The position numbers and the translations under genes are program-made. The notes beneath the pieces are model-generated. The model did not search any database and was not told the DNA's origin. It saw only the letters and a list, made by a program, of their open reading frames with translations. A stretch of DNA of 45,443 nucleotides from Chlamydiota bacterium (GTDB lineage: Bacteria > Chlamydiota > Chlamydiia > Chlamydiales > Parachlamydiaceae), in the NCBI GenBank assembly GCA_013289325.1, contig JABDAE010000011.1:1-45443 (forward strand). The letters are read 5' to 3'. Positions 14,326-23,253 of the stretch are shown one piece after another. Within the stretch, counting starts at the first letter, position 1. Each line of letters opens with the position of its first letter.

Positions 14326-16752
14326 ATGCCGGGTATCGTGAATGCAACACACAAATCCCTTCCACTGTATACGCCCCTAAGGTCCATCGAAGAAGGGCAC
14401 TCGAACTCAAACCTCAAAGCTACAGTAGTCGAATTTAACGAGGGTATCCAGTCACCTTCCTTACACAGACGCTCCATTGAACAGGTGTCAGCCTCATACA
14501 ACCCCTGTCTTAAAGCCACAATTCTTGGGACCATGGTTCTTTTGGGAACTGCAGGAATGTATTATGCGCGTCAGTTTTTTGCCGGCGGCAGTCAAATCCA
14601 AGAAGACGCTTTGTTTCAAACTGCACACCCTGAACCAGACATGTCTCATCGCATGATAAGTGAGAGAGCAATGCCCGTTGCTGTGCCCCTTGAAAATCAG
14701 ATCGTGCTACCTGGTGCCTCATTTCAAATCAGCCACGAGTTTTTCACAGAAGCTGAAGGTGGATTTATCCAGCAACAAGTGATACAAAGCCCAAGTTGGT
14801 TAAAGAACCAACTTAATCCAACAGAATCTAGATATGTTACTCCAAGATTCGCCTATGGAGTCCAAATCGTAGGAAATATTGCCTATGTGGCGGAGGGAAC
14901 TAGTGGCTTAACTATCCTTAATATCACTACACCTAGTAATCCGATTCTAATTGGGGTTTATGATACTTCTGGCGAGGCTAGAGGCATCCAGGTCGTTGGA
15001 ACGACTGCGTATGTGGCAGATTGGACTTGTGGCTTACAAATCATTAACGTCGCTACGCCGAGCAAGCCTACTTTTATTGGGTATTATAATAAGACTACGG
15101 GAACTGCTAACGCAGTCCAAATCGTAGGTTCCACTGCATATGTGATAGATGAGAATAGTGGTTTACAGATCATTAACATCACTAAACCAAGCAGTCCGAC
15201 GCTAATAGGGTCATACAAATCAGGATCGGGCTCTGGAGTCCAAATCGTAGGGACTACTGCATATGTAGCAGGAAGCGGCTTAACAATCATTAACATCACG
15301 ACACCTAGCAACCCTACACTAATCGGGAATTTCTACACATTAACAGTAACGATCTATGGATTCTCAGTACAGGAATGGTTCTATGCAGTCCAAGTTATAG
15401 GAACTACTGCGTATGTGGCGGGTCAGAATGGTGGTTTAACTATCATTAATATTGCAGCGCCGAACACCCCTACGCTAATAGGGTCTTTTCGTTCAGGTGG
15501 AATTGCCACTGGGATCCAAGTCGTTGGCATTAACGCATATGTGACGATTAGCGAGTCGGGCGGATTAATACAAAGGGGCTACTTAACAATCTTTAACATA
15601 GCTGCGCCGAGTAACCCTACCCCAATCTTGACTTATCAAACCGTTGGACCTGCCAACGGAGTCCACGTCGTAAGCAGCACTGCATATGTGGCCACAAGTG
15701 GTAGCTTGGGAAAGTCTAGCGGTAGCTTGCAAATGTTGTGGAATCTCAATCAACTCACATTTTCAGGAACCTCTAACGCCTTAGATCGCGGTAGTAGTTA
15801 TTTAGTGGCTCTTGCAGGAACTACAGCAGCAGGTACTACATTCACTTTTTTTAACTTGATCGTTGGAAACATAGTTGCCCCAGTTTATCAAACTCCGATT
15901 TCTACGCAAAAAGCTGCGGTGGATGAAAGCTTCTATTATATCATGCCGAGCAATACATTTGTCGATGCGAATGGGAATGCAATGACCTATAAAGTAAGAG
16001 ATATGCCTCCATGGCTTCATTTTGATGCGGGAAGTCGCACATTTTCTGGAAAACCAACTTCAAGTGATACTGGCACCTTTGCAGACCAATCGACAATAGT
16101 CACAGTCATTGCAAACGATGGAAAATTTGAAACAGCTGGTCAATTTACAGTCACTGTTTCAGGTGACTCATATTTAGCGAAGTTCTTTAAGGTTGCGGGA
16201 CCCACCTTCACTGCACTCGGAACAGTCTATTCGGGATATAAAAATCGAGCACTGTTCTTGAATTTGCTTGCCAACAGAAAATGGAAAAATAACCACAGGT
16301 GTGCCAAATTGGGTGAGAATTTTGTGTATGCGTTGAAGACAAATGCTAAGGATGTTCGAAAAGTTCAAGCCTACGTAAGAGATGAGGGGTTTTGGGGTAA
16401 GCTGACTGAAAGAATTTTGTGTGGCAAAAAACGTCATATTGAATTGGCTTCAGGCTTACCAATGTCGATGCGGTATAGCGCCGAAATCAATTCTTTATAT
16501 TCCACAAGACAACTCGAGGAAATGGATCTCATGGGCCATCGAAATATGCAAATTCGTGTACTCGGCAGTGGCGGTGTCGTGAAAGAGATCCTACACCTAG
16601 AATTAGAAGGTGCCCCATTGATTTTAGATGACCGATTCGACTCTTTAACAAGGCAAGAGAGGGTTGGATTATTATTATTCCCAGCGACTTTAACAAATTC
16701 TATTGAAATGGAAGATATTGGAAATGACAGTATAATTCGGTGTAGTGAATGA
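14326..16752 (+). CDS. LVIVD-repeat beta-propeller protein with cadherin-like domain
   Basis: An 808-residue membrane-anchored protein with a strong AAGGAG six bases before the ATG. Residues 1-60 are polar and about 62-80 form a transmembrane helix (ATILGTMVLLGTAGMYYA). From about 180 to 470 there are seven units of the form 'GVQIVGxTAYVAxxxxGLxIINI' about 42 residues apart, matching the LVIVD repeat and implying a seven-bladed propeller. About residues 520-610 resemble a dystroglycan-type cadherin-like / putative Ig domain (FVDANGNAMTYKVRDMPPWL, ending in FTVTVSG). The last 190 residues, starting at GDSYLAKFFKVAGPTFTALG, contain a hydrophobic helix and then a second Ig-like fold. The architecture suggests a surface or inclusion-membrane adhesion protein. 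A decayed copy of its C-terminal region follows immediately. Confidence 0.8.
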   Translation: MPGIVNATHKSLPLYTPLRSIEEGHSNSNLKATVVEFNEGIQSPSLHRRSIEQVSASYNPCLKATILGTMVLLGTAGMYYARQFFAGGSQIQEDALFQTAHPEPDMSHRMISERAMPVAVPLENQIVLPGASFQISHEFFTEAEGGFIQQQVIQSPSWLKNQLNPTESRYVTPRFAYGVQIVGNIAYVAEGTSGLTILNITTPSNPILIGVYDTSGEARGIQVVGTTAYVADWTCGLQIINVATPSKPTFIGYYNKTTGTANAVQIVGSTAYVIDENSGLQIINITKPSSPTLIGSYKSGSGSGVQIVGTTAYVAGSGLTIINITTPSNPTLIGNFYTLTVTIYGFSVQEWFYAVQVIGTTAYVAGQNGGLTIINIAAPNTPTLIGSFRSGGIATGIQVVGINAYVTISESGGLIQRGYLTIFNIAAPSNPTPILTYQTVGPANGVHVVSSTAYVATSGSLGKSSGSLQMLWNLNQLTFSGTSNALDRGSSYLVALAGTTAAGTTFTFFNLIVGNIVAPVYQTPISTQKAAVDESFYYIMPSNTFVDANGNAMTYKVRDMPPWLHFDAGSRTFSGKPTSSDTGTFADQSTIVTVIANDGKFETAGQFTVTVSGDSYLAKFFKVAGPTFTALGTVYSGYKNRALFLNLLANRKWKNNHRCAKLGENFVYALKTNAKDVRKVQAYVRDEGFWGKLTERILCGKKRHIELASGLPMSMRYSAEINSLYSTRQLEEMDLMGHRNMQIRVLGSGGVVKEILHLELEGAPLILDDRFDSLTRQERVGLLLFPATLTNSIEMEDIGNDSIIRCSE

Positions 16753-17626
16753 TGCCTAGCATTCAGAATTTTAAAGGTTCACCGGTTTTTTTCAGGCAAA
16801 GCGATTAGCAGTCACATTGAAAGCTGACGATGGAAAATCAATTGCCTTTACTACTTTCCCGATCATCGTAAGTGGAGAATCGTACCCTGAAAAGTTAATT
16901 AAGGTTGCTGGACCTGCCTTGACCGCTCTTACCTTTGCATGGGCAGCGTATGAAAAAAGGGCTTTGTTTTTAAATGGATGCAACACCAAAAAATATCGTA
17001 AACTCTTACAAAAAGCATCTGTGGGTAAACTCTTCACCTACACCTTTACGTGTCACAAAAAAAGTATCCGAAAAGTTGTCGTTTACACTTTGTTAGAAAA
17101 GGGGTGTAAGAGGAGAATGCTTTCTCGCCTCTATTGCCATAATCCTAGAAACGGCAGTTCGAGATGGCAAATTAATGCAAGATCTTGAATTAGAATCACT
17201 TTGCAATGGGGTGGGACATTCCCAAATGGTGAAGGACCACCCCATTGCAAATGATTCTGGTTCAAGAGATTGCGTTAAGTTGCCGTCTCCAACTGCCGTT
17301 TCTAGGATAATGAAAGGGAAGAGTGGGTCCCCGTTCCAAATGACATTCCGGTATGGCTTAACTTTGATTGTAATACCGGCAGCATCTATTCACATTCTAT
17401 GGGTCCTAAAGAAACAGATATAGGACTTGTGCGCGTAAAAGCTCTTGGAAATGCAGGAGTGATTTTGGAACAGTTTGAAATCGAAGTAGAAGCAACCTCT
17501 CCCCCATTACCACCAGCCCATCTTGAGGCAAGTTATAGCTCTTTTAGTGCGGAAGAAACGACTCTAACCTGGCATCAAGCGGGGAGAAGACCGCAAGGCA
17601 TTTTTATCCCCATGACGTCGCAATAG
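16753..17626 (+). pseudogene. decayed paralogue of the propeller protein C-terminus
   Basis: From about 16770 the sequence repeats the end of the preceding gene. AKRLAVTLKADDGKSIAF, then SGESYPEKLIKVAGPALTAL corresponds to VTVIANDGKFETAGQ and SGDSYLAKFFKVAGPTFTAL upstream. The frame is broken at 17144 by an inverted-repeat element. If that element and one ATAAT copy are removed, codons run straight from RLYCHN into EREEWVPVPNDIPVWLNFD and on to a stop at 17626. The final domain (IGLVRVKALGNAGVILEQFE) parallels MQIRVLGSGGVVKEILHLE of the intact gene. The 5' part is missing, with a frameshift near 16780, so this is a 5'-truncated, insertion-interrupted duplicate. Confidence 0.8.
17144..17306. 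mobile_element. 163-bp MITE-like element with ATAAT target duplication
   Basis: The element starts CCTAGAAACGGCAGTT and ends AACTGCCGTTTCTAGG. The two arms are inverted copies of about 73 bases with a few mismatches and a loop of about 20 bases (17216-17236). The directly repeated ATAAT flanks it at 17139-17143 and 17307-17311. No transposase frame is inside. A matching end, CCCGTTTCTAGG, lies alone at 17675-17686. Excision leaving one ATAAT restores the interrupted reading frame, which is strong internal evidence for insertion. Confidence 0.85.
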
Positions 17627-17651
17627 CCCTATCAAAATACGATTTATTGAA

Positions 17652-17721
17652 TAGACTTCTTTCGAAACTACAATCCCGTTTCTAGGTTTAACTCAAACCT
17701 CAAAGCTGCTGTTGTTGGATT
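17652..17721. repeat. cluster of IS-end-like repeat, MITE end and gene-start copy
   Basis: Three known pieces lie side by side. TAGACTTCTTTCGAAACT (17652-17669) matches the repeat at 9138. CCCGTTTCTAGG (17675-17686) matches the MITE right end. AACTCAAACCTCAAAGCT (17690-17707) is identical to bases in the start of the propeller gene near 14404-14421. The last piece also supplies the C-terminal codons of the large minus-strand gene. This is a rearrangement junction. Confidence 0.6.
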
Positions 17722-20700
17722 GCTTTTGCACTTAGCTCTTCATAAATCGCATAAAGGTTTTCCCAATCCTTTCCGGAACGTGGGGATTGTGGCAATTTAA
17801 CGATAGGCGATAAAGAATCAATTAGTTCGCAAATTTTTGGATGTAAATCACCTGGCACATTTTTTAAGTCTTTAGTCAATTGGCCAAAGTATATTCCCTC
17901 TTTTGATACATAAGGGAAGCCATTTAAAGCTTGTTCATTCTCTTGTTCACTGAATTGGCCGTGGTTGTAGGGAAGAGTGTGGAAGTGGGGAGCCATATGG
18001 TTTGGAAGCCCGTGATTGGACATATCGATGCGCAAAAGCATGGGATGTCCTGTACGGCTAAGGACGCATAAATTTCTATTGTAAACCATTTTATTCACTT
18101 TGTCAGCCACATCTATGACAAGATGAAGTTTCCAATCGGAGGCTGCAAATACTGCATGAGTATCTTGACTGCTTGTTGCTCTCATTCCATTTGCATATAT
18201 CTTTGGAATAGCATCTTGTGGAATGATTGTATACATTTCTGGATGCACCCTTAATGATATGTCGATGATATGGGATGTACTATTTTGAGATGTGTTTGTC
18301 AGCCAAGCATATCCTTCGATTTGTCTTTTGGACCAATGTGAAGATTCAATAGAAAGTTCGATATATTCAATTACTTCATGGATATGTGAGATGTTTCTTT
18401 TGACATCTTCTTTACTTTGCGTAGTAAGAGCATAAAGATCTGATTTTGCTTGTAGAAGAAGTTTTCTTTTTACATCGGTAGCTTTACTCGTATTGTATAA
18501 GTGTCTAATCTCTTTTTCACTAAATCCTAACTTAAATTCTTGTGTCAAGTCAATATACGCATCTTTTAGGAATTGATCGATCTCTTTAAGTGAACATTTA
18601 CCTATCTCATAAGCCTCTTTTAGTTTAGCCTTTTTCTTTTCGATCGAGTCTATTTTTTTTATGATTGCAAGCTGTTTGTCGCTTAGGTCTGCTTCACTAA
18701 AAATTTCTTGAATCTGTTTAAAGACGGCTCTGATGTTTTCTAGTTGTTTTTTTCCTTTGATGTAAGTTGTGTATTCTTGCGCGGTAATCGAGGGGTAGAG
18801 GGAAGGGCTTACAAACGGATTGTACTTAGAGGTAAACTCGAAGGCGAGCTCACGCTGTAGGTGAGAGATTAATTCGGCATATTTGGTTTTCTTTTTTAAG
18901 GCGTTGCAAAACATTAATATCTCGAAAGGATCCTTCATTTTGGGATCTTTCGCTTTCATTTTTTCAAACTCTTCTTTCAAGTCTGTAAGCGCTGTTGAAG
19001 CAAGGGAAGGTTGTTTCAATATGTCTATATCGATTAAGTGTTGAAGCTCTTTTATAAAGAGATGGATATCTTGTATGTCGGGATTATCAAAAAGGCTTTT
19101 TCTTAGCCCATAGATTTCTTTAAAGGCATTGATATTTTCATTGCCAAAAGGGACTAGATAAATGGATGATGCAAGGATTGGCTCCATTTTTTTATTGGAA
19201 AGGATGTAGTTGTTGAAGTAGGCGATGTGCAACCAAAACCCAAGTGTTTGCAAGGGGGCATTTAAAATACTCGCATAATTGTGTGAAAGAGAGAGGGAAA
19301 ACACCTCTTGCAGTCCATTACAGCTTGCCTCTTTAGAAAATGAATCGATACATGTGGCAATTGATTTAATTGCCTGAAGACGCGCATTAATGTCTCCACG
19401 AATGTTCCAGGCTTGGTATAAGCTTTTAAGTTTTTTTATTGGCGCGTGGTCGGCAATGTCTTTAGGCAAGGTATTGAGAATTTTATACAGATCTCTAATG
19501 TGGCGATTGATTTGGTTTAAGTCAGCTGATGCAGGCTCTTGGAGAGAGAGAATTTTTTCAATATTGTCTTTATTGTCAAAAAAATCGATGGATTGCTTAA
19601 ATGCAGAGAAGGTCTCATGAATCGCTTTAATGGAAGTCAATTCTGCAATGTCAATATTTCGAAGCGAGCTTATCAAGCGATTTAAAAGGGCAAAAGGGGC
19701 TGCCATATCTTGTAATTTGGCAATAAATAAGTCCTTTATTGCACGCGCTTCATTTTCAAGTGTTTCTTTTTGCAGCTGCTGATTGATTGCTTCTAAGCTT
19801 ATCTCTGATGTAAATCGTTGCTCGATATCTTTGATCTCTTGTCTAAGGGCTGTGCGTTTATGGGAAAAAGATTGCGTTAACAATGCAGACAATTGAATTG
19901 TCGCCTCTTCAGGCGTCATGAGACCTTCTGAAACAGTATTTAATAAGATGACCGCTTGTTCCTTGAGTTGGTCTGCGACTTTATCGACCATCCTATTAAA
20001 TGTTCGAGGAAGTGCTGTTGTCGTGTTCATGAGATTGTAAAGGTCTGATCCTTCAGGAATAGAGGAGGTTTTTGGGATGAGTGCTTCTAAAATCTCTAAG
20101 ATTTTTTGTGAGGAGTTTAAATGACTTCGGTCATGAAATAATTTTTTTAAGTCTTCCCGTTGTTGAGGTGAGATAAAGAAATGCTTTGCAATTTCATCTA
20201 GTAGACTGTTTTCCATCTTTCGTCTATTTTCTGGTTCATCCTCTACATTTTGAGTGAAAATGATGATTTTTTCTCTTAATGCTAGGATGAGTGGATACTT
20301 AGAAGGGCGATCGTAAAGAGATGATAAGAGACTGCAATGCGCACTATCTAATTCAGAGGCGCCAATACAAGCTCCTACTTGATGTTTAGTGCCGCCTGCA
20401 AATATTTTCATTTTTGAATTAGCGTAAAAGTCAGCAATTTGATGAAAGATAATTAGGCGTGTTTCGCAGTGAGTTTCAATGCAATCTGTTAAAGTTTTTT
20501 TAGCTTTTGCATTGTAGTTGGCAAGAGATTTAAGAAACTGTAACATGTGAAGTGAAGAAGGCTCTTTTTTTGCAAGATCGCGTTTGTTTGCAAGATCTTC
20601 TTGTTCAGTTGCTAAGATATGATTTGATGCGGTCACATTGCTTTTTATGGAGGAGTAAATACGGGGTTGCGTATTGAAAGAGTTAGGATGTGCAGAAATG

Positions 20701-20894
20701 GCCGCTGTCTGAGAGGCCTTAACTAAGCGCTTTTTTAAATCCGCAAATAATGGGACCGGACTAAGTGGTGCAGCTGTGCAAAGTCTTGCCCTAGAACCCG
20801 AACTATACCACAAAAGTTGGTTACTCAAATTTTGAGTGCCAATAAAGTCCGGCATTTGAGGGGGTTGGATGGCAGTCGGATGTAAAATTAGCAT
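17700..20894 (-). CDS. 1064-residue helical hypothetical protein, candidate effector
   Basis: A very large protein with no signal peptide and no transmembrane segment. I do not recognise it. Residues about 90-850 are predicted almost entirely helical, rich in Lys, Glu, Leu and Ile, with many coiled-coil-like stretches. The last 190 residues change character: SLRVHPEMYTIIPQDAIPKIYANG, then a His-rich segment LRIDMSNHGLPNHMAPHFH and LPYNHGQFSEQENEQALNG that could be a metal-binding or nuclease-like catalytic domain, as at the ends of polymorphic toxins. This domain guess is weak. The final five or so residues (IQQQQL) come from a rearrangement junction, so the native C-terminus may have been altered. 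The start at 20894 has no strong ribosome site. Large cytosolic helical proteins beside repeats are often type III effectors in chlamydiae; that is inference. Confidence 0.7.
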   Translation of the reverse strand: MLILHPTAIQPPQMPDFIGTQNLSNQLLWYSSGSRARLCTAAPLSPVPLFADLKKRLVKASQTAAISAHPNSFNTQPRIYSSIKSNVTASNHILATEQEDLANKRDLAKKEPSSLHMLQFLKSLANYNAKAKKTLTDCIETHCETRLIIFHQIADFYANSKMKIFAGGTKHQVGACIGASELDSAHCSLLSSLYDRPSKYPLILALREKIIIFTQNVEDEPENRRKMENSLLDEIAKHFFISPQQREDLKKLFHDRSHLNSSQKILEILEALIPKTSSIPEGSDLYNLMNTTTALPRTFNRMVDKVADQLKEQAVILLNTVSEGLMTPEEATIQLSALLTQSFSHKRTALRQEIKDIEQRFTSEISLEAINQQLQKETLENEARAIKDLFIAKLQDMAAPFALLNRLISSLRNIDIAELTSIKAIHETFSAFKQSIDFFDNKDNIEKILSLQEPASADLNQINRHIRDLYKILNTLPKDIADHAPIKKLKSLYQAWNIRGDINARLQAIKSIATCIDSFSKEASCNGLQEVFSLSLSHNYASILNAPLQTLGFWLHIAYFNNYILSNKKMEPILASSIYLVPFGNENINAFKEIYGLRKSLFDNPDIQDIHLFIKELQHLIDIDILKQPSLASTALTDLKEEFEKMKAKDPKMKDPFEILMFCNALKKKTKYAELISHLQRELAFEFTSKYNPFVSPSLYPSITAQEYTTYIKGKKQLENIRAVFKQIQEIFSEADLSDKQLAIIKKIDSIEKKKAKLKEAYEIGKCSLKEIDQFLKDAYIDLTQEFKLGFSEKEIRHLYNTSKATDVKRKLLLQAKSDLYALTTQSKEDVKRNISHIHEVIEYIELSIESSHWSKRQIEGYAWLTNTSQNSTSHIIDISLRVHPEMYTIIPQDAIPKIYANGMRATSSQDTHAVFAASDWKLHLVIDVADKVNKMVYNRNLCVLSRTGHPMLLRIDMSNHGLPNHMAPHFHTLPYNHGQFSEQENEQALNGFPYVSKEGIYFGQLTKDLKNVPGDLHPKICELIDSLSPIVKLPQSPRSGKDWENLYAIYEELSAKAIQQQQL

Positions 20895-21009
20895 ATATAT
20901 GTTTGAATTAAAGATTGTAAATTAATTTCTTTTCAAACAGTATACGTTGTTGTGTTGTTTAAGTAAACAAGTTTAGTTGTTTAAAATTAAGTTTTTAATT
21001 AAAAATTAA

Positions 21010-21019
21010 TTTCGGTATA
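21010..21019. repeat. dispersed motif TTTCGGTATA before yggS
   Basis: One of four copies in the window (others at 5303-5312, 13413-13422 and 28316-28325, the last two in inverted orientation). Here it ends four bases before the yggS ATG, so the gene has no Shine-Dalgarno site; the motif may be a decayed arm of the palindromic repeat or part of the leader. Confidence 0.45.
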
Positions 21020-21023
21020 TACT

Positions 21024-21701
21024 ATGTCGCGTTATCAAGAAATTCTTAAGGAAATACGTCAAGCGGCAATTACATCTTCAAGAAGGATAAGTGATGTGCA
21101 GCTCATTGCTGTCACAAAGACTGTAACTTGGGATGTGGCAAGTCATCTATATCAAGAAGGGCTGCGCGATTTTGCGGAAAATAGACTGCCACACGCTTTA
21201 GAAAATATCTCCCAAGCTCCAAAAGACTGTCGATGGCACTTTATTGGCTCATTACAGAGTAATAAAGTCCAAAAAGTAATTTCAAACTTTGTGCTGATTC
21301 ATTCAGTCGATTCTGAAAAACTCTTAGATAAAATTTCGCAATGTAGCCAACAGATGGGATGTATCACCCATGTGCTTTTGCAGGTCAATCCATTAATGGA
21401 GGGCTCTAAACACGGGATGTCAATAGAAGACTGCCTTGAGATGTATCCAAAATTCATTATAAAGCCTTCTATCGCGATTAAAGGGTTAATGGCGATGGCA
21501 CCCAACACGCAAGAAGAAGCAATCATTAGAGACTGTTTTCGCAAGACCTGTTTACTTCGAGATACCCTCAACGCAAGATATCCAGAAAATAGGTTAGAGC
21601 ACCTTTCAATGGGGATGTCAAACGATTACAAAATTGCAATTGAAGAAGGCGCTACTATCATTCGAATTGGAAGTGCATTATTTGATACAATTGACTTTTA
21701 A
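21024..21701 (+). CDS. yggS: PLP homeostasis protein, YggS/PROSC family
   Basis: A 225-residue alanine-racemase-fold protein that binds pyridoxal 5'-phosphate and buffers its level. The PLP lysine is in AVTKTV (Lys32). GLRDFAENRLPHALENI corresponds to the GENRVQE segment, with Ala and Leu replacing the usual Gly and Val. WHFIGSLQSNKVQKV and LSMGMSNDYKIAIEEGATIIRIG are diagnostic. The length is normal. The start at 21024 has no ribosome site; upstream is the TTTCGGTATA motif. The 3' end overlaps convergent malQ by 44 bases. Confidence 0.9.
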   Translation: MSRYQEILKEIRQAAITSSRRISDVQLIAVTKTVTWDVASHLYQEGLRDFAENRLPHALENISQAPKDCRWHFIGSLQSNKVQKVISNFVLIHSVDSEKLLDKISQCSQQMGCITHVLLQVNPLMEGSKHGMSIEDCLEMYPKFIIKPSIAIKGLMAMAPNTQEEAIIRDCFRKTCLLRDTLNARYPENRLEHLSMGMSNDYKIAIEEGATIIRIGSALFDTIDF

Positions 21702-23253
21702 GCTCTTTTGATTCGATGATTTCTTCCAGAGAGGGGCGGAATTTATAGCTCCAATTGAAAGGGCTGACAGTGCCCGGAATATTGATTCTTTCCTCTAAAG
21801 GATTATCCCACCGCATCGGCTCAAGAAGAGCAAGGTATTCTTGCAGTGGGTTGATATGAAATAAACTTCCCGATGTGTGACTTGCGCGTAAGATCAAAAG
21901 CCTATTTTCTAAAGATAGTGCCTCGTCATATGCAAGTTTAAAAGTATCTGCATAAAGTTTTGCGCTATCGGGATGGTTTTTCCACCAGATAAAAAGGCTT
22001 TCAGAATCATGTGTAGAGACGGTTGTCATACTCTCCTTGATGTAGTCTTTTGGGTCTATAAATCCAAGGTCTCCTTGCCAGCGCCTTTCCCATCGGCAGA
22101 CCTTCGTTCCACAGACACCAAGGGATCTAAGGGTCTCTCGCACCTCTTGCGGCACTGTGCCGAGATCTTCTCCTATCGGAAGCATTCCAGAGTGCTTAAT
22201 CAAGATTTGTAAGATGTTAGTGCCCTTTTCAATCCAAGTGCTTTCATCTGAGGGGATAAAGTGACCATCCTTGGCTTTATGGGATTGCTGAATAGCCCAA
22301 ATGCGAAAAAAACCTACGATGTGATCGATTCGATACAGATGATAAAATTTACTTGCTATATCTAATCTTTCTTTCCACCATGCAAATTGGGTGTGTTCAT
22401 GGTTTTCCCAATTGTATGGAGGCGTGTCCCAGTTTTGTCCATTTAAGGCGTATTGATCTGGGGGTGCGCCTGCTGAATATTCTTTTAAAAATAGGGAAGG
22501 ATGTGCCCATACATCTGCGCTATTTCGATTGATTAAAATAGGGATATCGCCTTTTAACAACATCCCTTGCATAGTGGCTTCATTTTTTACTTGGGAGAGC
22601 TGCATAAAACAAAGATATTGGATACAGATATGATAGTCCATTTCTCTCTCAAATTCCTTGTGCTCTGACGTAAGAAATGTATGGGATGGATTTTGATGTT
22701 CGCTTGACCATTTGGCAATGTTTTGTGAGCTGTAAAAGGTTGTTAAGGCTTTAAATAAAGCAAATGAGCGCAACCACGAGCGATTGTCATTTATAAAAAG
22801 TTGGTAATTGGAACCGGAAGCGATCTCATTTCCATATTTTTGGTAATATTCTCTTAGGAACAGCTCTTTTGCAACTTGTACAAACTTATAATCTACTCGA
22901 GTTGTGTTATTTTTTGATTGCATAGCGATCAACTGGCTATAAAGGGATGGATCGTCTATCGCTTTAGGGAGTTTAGATAAAGATAAATGAATGGGATTTA
23001 ACGCGAAGGCAGAGATAGCAGAATATGGACTTGTTTCATTGCCTGTATCGTTTAATGGAAGAAGCTGGATCACATCAAAGCCGATAGATTTACACCAAGG
23101 AATCAAAGGAATAAGATCTAAGTATTCTCCAATTGCCGCACTTTCTGAGGTTCTAAGGGAAAAAAGGGGTAGGGCAATGCCGAAGTGGTGTTTGATTCCA
23201 ATCGTTTCCCAATGCGACTTTGTGCAAGTGTTTAATATTGAGGCGCTTGCCAT
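21658..23253 (-). CDS. malQ: 4-alpha-glucanotransferase (amylomaltase)
   Basis: A 531-residue GH77 enzyme that disproportionates maltodextrins and works with glycogen phosphorylase in chlamydial glycogen metabolism. The N-terminus FGIALPLFSLRTSESAAIGE and GFDVIQLLPLNDTG are typical. The catalytic nucleophile is Asp in YRIDHIVGFFRIW (about residue 307), the acid/base Glu is in IGEDLGTVP (about 360), and the transition-state Asp is in STHDSESLFIWW (about 410). The length is normal for bacterial MalQ. It overlaps the start of the outer membrane factor gene upstream by 22 bases, so it is co-translated as the last gene of a minus-strand set that otherwise encodes an exporter. It converges with yggS. 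Confidence 0.93.
   Translation of the reverse strand: MASASILNTCTKSHWETIGIKHHFGIALPLFSLRTSESAAIGEYLDLIPLIPWCKSIGFDVIQLLPLNDTGNETSPYSAISAFALNPIHLSLSKLPKAIDDPSLYSQLIAMQSKNNTTRVDYKFVQVAKELFLREYYQKYGNEIASGSNYQLFINDNRSWLRSFALFKALTTFYSSQNIAKWSSEHQNPSHTFLTSEHKEFEREMDYHICIQYLCFMQLSQVKNEATMQGMLLKGDIPILINRNSADVWAHPSLFLKEYSAGAPPDQYALNGQNWDTPPYNWENHEHTQFAWWKERLDIASKFYHLYRIDHIVGFFRIWAIQQSHKAKDGHFIPSDESTWIEKGTNILQILIKHSGMLPIGEDLGTVPQEVRETLRSLGVCGTKVCRWERRWQGDLGFIDPKDYIKESMTTVSTHDSESLFIWWKNHPDSAKLYADTFKLAYDEALSLENRLLILRASHTSGSLFHINPLQEYLALLEPMRWDNPLEERINIPGTVSPFNWSYKFRPSLEEIIESKELKSQLYQIMHFQFE

Noticed and set aside
15000-15700. DNA-level tandem repeats in the propeller gene as a mobile repeat
   Set aside because: They are explained by the seven protein repeats of the LVIVD propeller and have diverged at the base level.
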